Part shown: piece by piece, positions 1-7,625 of the stretch
How the letters are laid out: each line of letters begins with the position of its first letter
Numbering within the stretch: position 1 is the stretch's first letter
Source of the DNA: VRUE01 sp963753585
Lineage (GTDB): Bacteria; Actinomycetota; Thermoleophilia; Solirubrobacterales; 70-9
Assembly (NCBI GenBank): GCA_963753585.1
Contig: CAVWCU010000001.1
Span: 496,001 to 560,000 of the forward strand
Direction: 5' to 3'
Length of the DNA stretch: 64,000 bases
Position numbers and translations under genes: made by a program
The notes under the pieces: generated by a model
What the model was told of the DNA's origin: nothing
The model's input: the letters and a program-made list of their open reading frames with translations, nothing else
Databases searched by the model: none

Positions 1-519
1 GGTGACGCCCGGAGGCGGCGGAGCGTGCTTGGCGATCGTCATGAACATCTTGCCGACGCCGCCGTCGGGCACCCAGTTCGCCATCCCGATCCGGCCTCCC
101 GGCTTGCAGGTACGCAGCAGCTCGGCGGCGGCCTTCTCGTGTTCGGGCGCGAACATCGCCCCGAAGATCGAGATGACGACGTCGAACTCGGCGTCGCCGA
201 AGGGCAGCTCGGCGGCGTCGCCCTCGACGAACTCGACGTCGAGATGCTCGGCGGCGGCGCGCTCGCGCCCGCGTTCGAGCAGGGCCGGGACGAAGTCGAC
301 ACCGATGGTGTTGCCCCACGCCCGGCGTGCGGCGGCGAGCGCACCGTTGCCGCTGCCGCAGGCGACGTCGAGCACGCGCTCGTCGGCGATCACCCCGACC
401 GCCTCGACCAGCTCCTCGGCCACCATCTCGACGATTCCCGCGACCATCGCGAAGTCGCCCTCCGACCAGGTTTTCTGTTGCGCCTGCCTGACCGCGTTCA
501 AGTCGACCACGTCGCCCAT
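1..519 (-). CDS. Class I SAM-dependent methyltransferase, 3' end outside the window
   Basis: The frame is open from an ATG at 519 to the left edge (173 codons) and has no stop in the window. The protein starts MGDVVDLNAVRQAQQKTWSE and carries the SAM-binding motif I LDVACGSGNGALA around residues 55-67. An acidic end of strand 2 (GVDFVP) and a motif-II-like FGDAEFDVVISIFGAMF follow, then a post-motif RTCKPGGRIGMANW. This is the UbiE/COQ5-like fold of small-molecule methyltransferases; the substrate cannot be read from sequence. A purine-rich GGAGCGGAG lies just upstream of the start. It is divergent from pfkA with a 70-bp gap, so both promoters must lie there. Confidence 0.85.
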   Translation of the reverse strand, partial: MGDVVDLNAVRQAQQKTWSEGDFAMVAGIVEMVAEELVEAVGVIADERVLDVACGSGNGALAAARRAWGNTIGVDFVPALLERGRERAAAEHLDVEFVEGDAAELPFGDAEFDVVISIFGAMFAPEHEKAAAELLRTCKPGGRIGMANWVPDGGVGKMFMTIAKHAPPPPGVT

Positions 520-589
520 CTCCGCTCCTTTCGCAGTGTCAGACGAACTTACCGCGTTGCCGCACGACCGGCAGCTTTAATCTGGGCCA

Positions 590-1618
590 ATGCGGATCGG
601 CGTGCTCACCGGTGGCGGGGACTGCCCGGGCCTCAATGCCGTGATCCGCGCGATCGTGCGCAAGGGGGTCGAAAGCTGTGGGCACGAGTTCGTCGGCTAC
701 CGCGACGGCTGGCACGGTGCTCTGGCGGGCGAGAGCCGCCCGCTGGGGGTGCCCGAGGTGCGCGGCATCCTGCCCCGCGGCGGCACCATCCTCGGTGCCT
801 CGCGGACGAACCCGTTCAAGGAGGACGGGGGCGCCGAACGGATCGCCGCGAACCTGGAGGCCGACGGCGTCGACGGCCTGATCGCGATCGGCGGCGAGGA
901 CACGCTCGGGGCAGCCGCTCGCCTGCACCGCGAGCACGACATCCCGATCGTCGGCGTGCCGAAGACGATCGACAACGACCTCGGCGCCACCGACTACACC
1001 TTCGGCTTCGACACCGCGGTCAACATCGCGATGGAGGCGATCGACCGGCTGCACACGACCGCGGACAGCCACCACCGCGTCCTGATCGTCGAGGTGATGG
1101 GTCGCCACGCCGGCTGGATCGCCTTCCACTCGGGCCTCGCCGGCGGGGCCAACGTGATCCTGATCCCCGAGCAGCCCTTCGACCTCGAGCGTGTCTGCGA
1201 GTTCGTCGGCCGTCGCTTCGAGAGCAACTACGCCCCGATCGTCGTCGTCGCCGAGGGCGCGACGCCGGTCGGCGGGATGCCCGAGGTGCAGGAGGACGGG
1301 CTCGACGCCTTCGGCCACGTCCGCCTCGGCGGCATCGCGCATTGGCTGGAGGGCGAGGTCGAGCGGCGCACGGGCAAGGAGGCGCGGGCGACGGTGCTCG
1401 GCCATGTGCAGCGCGGGGGTACGCCGACTGCGTTCGACCGGGTTCTTGCGACCAGGTTCGGGTTGCATGCGATCGACGCCGTCGATTCCGGGCAGTGGGG
1501 CAAGATGACCGCTTTGCGGGGGACGGACATTCAGCTGGTGAGCCTCGATGAAGCGACCGCGGAGCTGAAGACCGTTCCCGAGTCTCTTTACTCGGAGGCT
1601 GAGGTTTTCTTTGGCTAG
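590..1618 (+). CDS. pfkA: 6-phosphofructokinase, probably pyrophosphate-dependent type
   Basis: This 342-residue protein phosphorylates fructose 6-phosphate in glycolysis (reversibly if PPi-dependent). GGGDCPG at 8-14 is the donor-binding loop and PKTIDND at 124-130 holds the catalytic Asp. At the two positions that separate donor types it has Asp (GGEDT, D104) and Lys (K125, in PKTIDND). ATP enzymes such as E. coli PfkA have Gly at both. Asp plus Lys is the pattern known from PPi-dependent actinobacterial enzymes such as that of Amycolatopsis methanolica. The donor call is therefore inference from family knowledge. The gene is monocistronic or first in its unit and is followed at once by a large hairpin. 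Confidence 0.93.
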   Translation: MRIGVLTGGGDCPGLNAVIRAIVRKGVESCGHEFVGYRDGWHGALAGESRPLGVPEVRGILPRGGTILGASRTNPFKEDGGAERIAANLEADGVDGLIAIGGEDTLGAAARLHREHDIPIVGVPKTIDNDLGATDYTFGFDTAVNIAMEAIDRLHTTADSHHRVLIVEVMGRHAGWIAFHSGLAGGANVILIPEQPFDLERVCEFVGRRFESNYAPIVVVAEGATPVGGMPEVQEDGLDAFGHVRLGGIAHWLEGEVERRTGKEARATVLGHVQRGGTPTAFDRVLATRFGLHAIDAVDSGQWGKMTALRGTDIQLVSLDEATAELKTVPESLYSEAEVFFG

Positions 1619-1625
1619 GCGTATG

Positions 1626-1701
1626 GAGGGTCGGGTGCCCCCTCCCAAAACGCTCGGCGGGAGCCTCGCTTGAGTGTTTTGGGAGGGGCCTCCCGGCCCT
1701 C
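1626..1701. repeat. Large hairpin, family alpha copy 1 (probable terminator of pfkA)
   Basis: Two arms of about 29 bases (1626-1654 and 1673-1701) pair with only a few mismatches around a GC-rich loop containing GGCGGGAGCC. The arms carry CCTCCCAAAAC and its complement. It lies 8 bases after the pfkA stop. Closely related copies are at 2192-2267 (whole unit inverted) and 42187-42264 (same orientation). Position after stop codons suggests transcription termination, but there is no clear T-run, so a dispersed palindromic repeat is equally possible. Confidence 0.8.
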
Positions 1702-1708
1702 TTATGTC

Positions 1709-2170
1709 TTGCGAAAGGGCCTCGTCGCGATCGGGCTTGGTTTGCTCGTAGCTGGGGTGGGCTGCGGGCAGGGCGAAGGCGTGGCTGAGGACGCGACCGT
1801 GATCGCTTACGTGGAGGCGCCGCTCTGCGCTGGGGCTGAGCAGGAGCTTGCGAGGGCCGGGGGCCGCGCCGGGAGCCTCAGCGTGAGAGCTGTCTGCCTT
1901 CCCAGCGCAACCGATGGCCGGAAGCTCAACCTGGCAACTCTCGGAGCCAACGCGCGGAGAGCTACCGAGGACTCGATCGCTGTGGCTTTCTTGGAAGCTC
2001 CGAATCCACAAGCCGCCCGCTTCACCCACCCGATCCTGGAAACCGCCGAGATCCCCTGGCTCACCTCAAGCTCGGGCAAATCCGCAATGGCCAACCTCCT
2101 GAAGCTCATAGAGGCATCGGGCTCGGGCTCCCTCCGAAGCTCCTTGCAGCAAAAGCTCGACGAGTCGTAA
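1709..2170 (+). CDS. Small predicted lipoprotein, related to part of an amino-acid-type periplasmic binding domain
   Basis: An in-frame GTG at 1670 would place the N-terminus inside the upstream hairpin, so I prefer the TTG at 1709 (LRKGLVAIGLGLLVAGVGC), giving about 153 residues. The start is a charged residue pair, a hydrophobic run and then Cys, which resembles a lipoprotein signal, though the lipobox (GVGC) is weak. The mature part has a strand (VIAYVEAPLC), GGRAGSLSVRAVC and ANARRATEDSIAVAFLEAP. To me these resemble one lobe of the type I periplasmic ligand-binding fold seen in branched-chain amino-acid receptors. It is much shorter than a full receptor (about 350 residues). It is bracketed by two inverted copies of the same hairpin. 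The function is unknown. Confidence 0.6.
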   Translation: MRKGLVAIGLGLLVAGVGCGQGEGVAEDATVIAYVEAPLCAGAEQELARAGGRAGSLSVRAVCLPSATDGRKLNLATLGANARRATEDSIAVAFLEAPNPQAARFTHPILETAEIPWLTSSSGKSAMANLLKLIEASGSGSLRSSLQQKLDES

Positions 2171-2191
2171 AGGAGCGCTTCCGAGTCATAT

Positions 2192-2267
2192 GAGGGCCGG
2201 GAGGCCCCTCCCAAAACACTCCAGCGAGGCTCCCGCCGAGCGTTTTGGGAGGGGCCTCCCGGCCCTC
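2192..2267. repeat. Large hairpin, family alpha copy 2 (inverted relative to copy 1)
   Basis: The arms 2192-2217 and 2242-2267 are perfectly complementary over about 26 bases. The loop contains GGCTCCCGCC, the reverse complement of the copy 1 loop, so the whole unit is flipped. It lies between the convergent lipoprotein gene (ends 2170) and the epimerase-like gene (ends 2275), a position expected of a bidirectional terminator. Confidence 0.85.
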
Positions 2268-2274
2268 CCAACGC

Positions 2275-3180
2275 TTAGAGCAAATCCTCGAGCGCCTCGT
2301 CCAACTCCGGATACTGGAACTCGTAACCCAGATCCAGCGCCCTACGTGGCAAGACCCGTTGGCCACCGCGGAGAACCTGCCCGAACTCTTTCCCGTACAT
2401 CAGGTCGAGCGTGACTCCAGGGACGGGCATGACAGCTGGTCTGTTGAGGGCACGCCCCAGCGCCTTCGAGAACACCCTGTTGGTGACGGGATTGGGCGCC
2501 GTCGAGTTGACCACGCCGCTCACCTTGTCGTTGTCGACCGCCCAGAGCAGGATGCCGACCTCGTCGGCGACGTGGATCCAGGAGACGTACTGGGCGCCGC
2601 CGGCAAGCGGGCCGCCGACGCCGAGCTTGAACGGCGTCAGCAGCGCGGCGAGGAATCCGTCGCTCGGGTCGAGCACGTGGCCGGTGCGGACTACGACCAG
2701 GCGCACGCCGCTCCCCTCGACCTCGCGCGCGGCCTTCTCCCATTCGCGTACGACCTCCGCGTCGTACCCCTCGCCGGGGTCGCTCGACTCGTCGACGATC
2801 GCCTCGCCCCGGTCGCCGTAGAAGCCGATCGCCGACTGGCTGACCAGGACCCGCGGCTTGCGCTCGAGGCCGGCGATCGTGCCGATCAGGTTGTGGGTGC
2901 CGGTGCGGCGGCTCTCCATGATCCGGCGCTTGGACTCGTCGGTCCAGCGCTGGTCGATCTTCTCGCCGAGCAGGTTGACGACGGCGTCGACGTCGTCGAA
3001 GGCCTCGGCGGGCGGCCGTTCGAGGGTCGGCTCCCAAGCGTGCCAGTTGACGCTGGGGTTGGTCCGGCGCGCCCGCTTCGGGTCGCGCGTCAGGCCGACG
3101 ACGGTGTCGCCCCGGACCAGCAGCGAGTCACAGAGCGCCGACCCGATGAAACCGCTGGCTCCGGTGACGAGCACCCGCAC
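2275..3180 (-). CDS. TIGR01777-family NAD(P)-binding epimerase-like protein
   Basis: The 301-residue protein starts MRVLVTGASGFIGSALCDSL, an extended short-chain dehydrogenase (SDR) Rossmann motif (GASGFIG). It also has the family segments NLLGEKIDQRW near 90, LVSQSAIGFYGDRG near 155 and ALGRALNRPAVMPVPG near 250. This matches the YfcH/SulA-type TIGR01777 family, whose substrate is generally unknown. The length is normal (about 300). The gene follows the malic enzyme gene by 4 bases on the same strand and is probably cotranscribed with it. It ends against an alpha-family hairpin. Confidence is high for the family and low for a specific reaction. Confidence 0.88.
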   Translation of the reverse strand: MRVLVTGASGFIGSALCDSLLVRGDTVVGLTRDPKRARRTNPSVNWHAWEPTLERPPAEAFDDVDAVVNLLGEKIDQRWTDESKRRIMESRRTGTHNLIGTIAGLERKPRVLVSQSAIGFYGDRGEAIVDESSDPGEGYDAEVVREWEKAAREVEGSGVRLVVVRTGHVLDPSDGFLAALLTPFKLGVGGPLAGGAQYVSWIHVADEVGILLWAVDNDKVSGVVNSTAPNPVTNRVFSKALGRALNRPAVMPVPGVTLDLMYGKEFGQVLRGGQRVLPRRALDLGYEFQYPELDEALEDLL

Positions 3181-3184
3181 GGCG

Positions 3185-4642
<1,458 letters not shown>

Positions 4643-4734
4643 GACGGCTATCGAATCAGATTCGGCGGGCCCGGCTACGCACGGTCTTCCCTGGCTCTCC
4701 CCGCCTTGCACTCCTCCGCTAGCGTTGCCAGCTC

Positions 4735-6345
4735 ATGAGGGCTCCCAGTTTCGATGCCGGGCGCGGTGACGGATTCCTGATCTGGGCTGCGCTCTGCCTG
4801 GTCTTCTCCTTCGCGGCGGAGGCCGCCAGGGCCGAGCCCGCCCCGGGAGAAGCCGCACCGATCTATGACCCTGGCACGGTGACCGTGGTCGACATCGGCC
4901 TCTCGCCCGAAGCGATCGACGAACTAGAAGAAGATCCGGATGAGTACGTGGAAGGCACGTTCGCGCTCACCTTTACCGACGGCACGCCTGGGGGCGAGGG
5001 AGAAACGATCGAGCTGGCGAACGAGGTCGGCATTCGCCTCAAGGGCAAGGTTGGCTCCTTCCGGCCGCTGACCGGGAAGGCCGGCTTCAAGGTCAAGTTC
5101 AACGAGTACGCGAAACAGAGGCTTTTCGGGCTGAAGAAGCTGACCCTCAACAACATGGTCCAGGATCCGTCGATGATCCACGAGACGCTTGCCTACACGG
5201 TGTTCCGCGCGGCCGGGGTGCCGGCTCCACGCACCGGTTACGCCTACGTTCGCCTCAACGGCGAGGACTTCGGCGTCTACCTGAACGTCGAGGTCTTCGA
5301 CGACGTCGGCCTGGAACGCTGGTTCGGCGAGTTCGACGATCCCCAGCATCTCTACGAGGGGGAATACGGCACCGATGTCACGCCGGGCGGGGCGGCGGCG
5401 TTCTCGGTCGACGAGGGCGACGAGGAGGTGCGCACCGACCTCGAAGCGCTGATCGCTGCCGTGGCCGGTGGCGGCGAGACGTTCTCGGAGCGGGTCGAGG
5501 GCATCGCGGATCTCAGTGAGATGACCCGGATGTGGGCCGGCGAGAAGTTCCTCGGGCACTGGGACGGCTACGCGGGGGCGGATTCGAGCCAGTTTCCGGG
5601 CGGTGTGATGCCGAACAACTTCTACCTCTTCAGCGATGCCGCGGGCGAGTTCCAGATGCTGCCCTGGGGGGCCGACCAGACCTGGTCGAGCCGCCTCGAT
5701 TTCGGCGCCGAGGCCGGTCTCCTCTTCGACGAATGCCTCGCCGACCCGAGCTGCCGGGACCTCTATCGCGAATCGCTCGCGGACGTGGGCGAGGCCGTCG
5801 AAGCGCTCGACCTCGACCCGCTGGCGCAGGCCACGGCCGCGCTGCTCGAGCCGTGGCAGGAGCTCGGGGCCCCACGGGAAGAGCACGGTCTCGAAGAAAT
5901 CGGGGAAGGGGTTGCGGAGACCCGGGGCTTCATCGCGGGGCGACCGGCGGAACTGGATGCCTGGCTGAGCTCCCAGGGCGAGCAGCCGCCGTCGCCCCCC
6001 TCCTCTCCGGCTCCCCATTCTCCTCCGGCACCCTCGCTTCGAGTCGGCCGCGCCGCCGTGGCCGAGGGTGTCCTGACTACTCGTCTGGACCTGCCCGAGG
6101 CCGGGACGCTGAGCAAGCGGGTGACAATCCGTACCCGCGACGGGATCGTGGCGGTGTGCGCAACGCGCGTGCATGCGGGGGCCCCCGGACCGGCGGTCCT
6201 CCGGTGCAGGCTCTCGCGCTCCGCCCGTCAACGCATCGCGGCGAGATGGTTGAGGCTCCGGGTCGAGCTCGATTTCGCCTCGGACGACGGCGGCCGGGAA
6301 AGCCGGGACTTCGACGTGGTGGCCCGCAGGGCCGCAAAGGTCTGA
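4735..6345 (+). CDS. Secreted CotH-like kinase-fold protein
   Basis: The 536-residue protein has an N-terminal hydrophobic stretch (about residues 13-32, ending AARA) that reads as a signal peptide. The CotH core follows: GIRLKGKVGSFR, KAGFKVKFNEYAKQRLFGLKKLTLNN, HETLAYTVFRAAGVPAPR, GVYLNVEVFDD, then PNNFYLF and LPWGADQTW near 290-315. CotH proteins are atypical protein kinases that phosphorylate secreted proteins, first found in spore coats; in non-sporulating actinobacteria their role is unclear. After a Pro/Ser-rich linker (about 415-435) comes a C-terminal beta-rich region of about 100 residues. The gene is divergent from the malic enzyme gene, and an 8-base gap follows before the next gene. 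Confidence 0.85.
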   Translation: MRAPSFDAGRGDGFLIWAALCLVFSFAAEAARAEPAPGEAAPIYDPGTVTVVDIGLSPEAIDELEEDPDEYVEGTFALTFTDGTPGGEGETIELANEVGIRLKGKVGSFRPLTGKAGFKVKFNEYAKQRLFGLKKLTLNNMVQDPSMIHETLAYTVFRAAGVPAPRTGYAYVRLNGEDFGVYLNVEVFDDVGLERWFGEFDDPQHLYEGEYGTDVTPGGAAAFSVDEGDEEVRTDLEALIAAVAGGGETFSERVEGIADLSEMTRMWAGEKFLGHWDGYAGADSSQFPGGVMPNNFYLFSDAAGEFQMLPWGADQTWSSRLDFGAEAGLLFDECLADPSCRDLYRESLADVGEAVEALDLDPLAQATAALLEPWQELGAPREEHGLEEIGEGVAETRGFIAGRPAELDAWLSSQGEQPPSPPSSPAPHSPPAPSLRVGRAAVAEGVLTTRLDLPEAGTLSKRVTIRTRDGIVAVCATRVHAGAPGPAVLRCRLSRSARQRIAARWLRLRVELDFASDDGGRESRDFDVVARRAAKV

Positions 6346-6353
6346 CCGCCGAG

Positions 6354-6965
6354 ATGGCCGCAGCGGCACTCATCATGTACGGGCTTTCCCTGGCTCTCAC
6401 CTTTGGGGTGCGGATCGCCGTGCAGCTGCGCCGCACCGGGTCGACGGGAGTGCACGGGCTTCCCCGCGACGCCGGTCCGCTCGAGCGATTCGCTGGGGGC
6501 CTCTTCGTCGCCTCGCTGGCGATGGGCGGGGCGGCGCCGGTCCTCGCGCTGCTCGGCGTGCTCGAGCCGGTCCCGGCGCTGGACCACACCCCGGTCCAGG
6601 TCGTCGGTCTCCTTCTCGGAGTGGTCGGGATCGGGCTCACCTTCGGCGCGCAGCTTGCGATGGGGGACGCTTGGAGGATCGGCGTCGACCCGGAGGAGCG
6701 CACCGAGCTGGTCACCGACGGTCCGTTCGGACTGGTCCGCAACCCGATCTACAGCGCGATGATCCCCACCGTGCTCGGCCTCGTCCTGATGGTTCCGAAC
6801 GCCCTCGCGATAGCCGCGATCGTCTGTCTCGTGATCGCGCTCGAGCTCCAAGTGCGCCTGGTCGAGGAGCCGCACCTGCTGCGGACCCACGGTGAGGCCT
6901 ACGCCGAGTACGCCGGGAGCGTCGGGCGCTTCGTTCCGGGCATTGGATTGGTCCGGGCCCGTTAG
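6354..6965 (+). CDS. Isoprenylcysteine carboxyl methyltransferase-like integral membrane protein
   Basis: The 203-residue membrane protein starts at the ATG at 6354, 8 bases after the cotH-like stop. It has four to five hydrophobic segments. The C-terminal signature of the ICMT/PEMT-like superfamily is GPFGLVRNPIYSAMIPTVLG followed by EEPHLLRTHGEAYAEYAGSVGRFVPG. The RNPIY and the EP..L....G..Y..Y elements bind SAM in this family. Bacterial members methylate unknown small molecules or lipids. The tight spacing suggests cotranscription with the CotH-like gene. Confidence 0.82.
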   Translation: MAAAALIMYGLSLALTFGVRIAVQLRRTGSTGVHGLPRDAGPLERFAGGLFVASLAMGGAAPVLALLGVLEPVPALDHTPVQVVGLLLGVVGIGLTFGAQLAMGDAWRIGVDPEERTELVTDGPFGLVRNPIYSAMIPTVLGLVLMVPNALAIAAIVCLVIALELQVRLVEEPHLLRTHGEAYAEYAGSVGRFVPGIGLVRAR

Positions 6966-6996
6966 CCCGGGAGACCGGCGTCCGCGATGAATACGG

Positions 6997-7530
6997 TCAG
7001 GTGGAGCTGGCGCTCGGGTCGAGGTAATACACCGGCTTGATTGGAAGCAGCTGCCGGCCGTCCTCATCGATCCGCTCGAAGTACTCGAACCAAAGTTTGA
7101 GCAGCTCGTCTCCGTCGATCAGCGTGACTCGTCTCGATGTTCGCCGGCCGAGGGCGGCGCAGTCGCTTGTGAAGCTGCCCAGCGAGATGTATACACCCAC
7201 GTCGCTGGGCTCGATGAGGGACAAGAGCTTCTCCGGATCGGGAAAGGCGTGTAGTGCCTCCTTGCCATCTTCGGTCAGCGTCCATGTGCCACTCCTCTTG
7301 CGAAGCCAGCCGGCCTTGACTGACGCGATCGTCGCGAAGCGGACGATCTTGGGAAAGCGAACAAGATCAGGATTGTTGGGGAAGCGCGACTTCTCAAAGT
7401 CGGTTAGCTCCATCATCGATTCGAGCTGAGCGATCGCGTCCTTTGCCTGAAGGCCTTCGTCCTGTTGCTCGAGGATCTGGAAGAGGTTTCGGAGGATTTC
7501 TCCCCTGCGGCGAGTCGTGACGTTTGCCAT
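6997..7530 (-). CDS. Mrr-like restriction protein lacking the nuclease core (internal deletion remnant)
   Basis: The 177-residue protein starts with a winged-helix region (TTRRRGEILRNLFQILEQ to TLTEDGKEALHAFPDPE, residues about 5-98). Then comes a segment matching the C-terminal end of Mrr-type type IV restriction endonucleases (DVGVYISLGSFTSDC, RRVTLIDGDELLKLWFEYFE, PIKPVYYLDP). From what I know of the family, full-length relatives are roughly 300 residues, and about 130-150 residues carrying the D...QxK nuclease motif lie between these parts. Here residue 99 joins directly to the C-terminal part. The frame is intact, so it may still bind DNA but cannot be expected to cut. It is divergent from polA. 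Confidence 0.75.
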   Translation of the reverse strand: MANVTTRRRGEILRNLFQILEQQDEGLQAKDAIAQLESMMELTDFEKSRFPNNPDLVRFPKIVRFATIASVKAGWLRKRSGTWTLTEDGKEALHAFPDPEKLLSLIEPSDVGVYISLGSFTSDCAALGRRTSRRVTLIDGDELLKLWFEYFERIDEDGRQLLPIKPVYYLDPSASST

Positions 7531-7625
7531 TGGCGGCAGGCTATCTCTTGAAACCTGGGGGGCGTTATTCCGGTACCAAGGATTCGTGCGCCAGGCTGCG
7601 CCGGGTGCAGACCTATGATCGCCGC

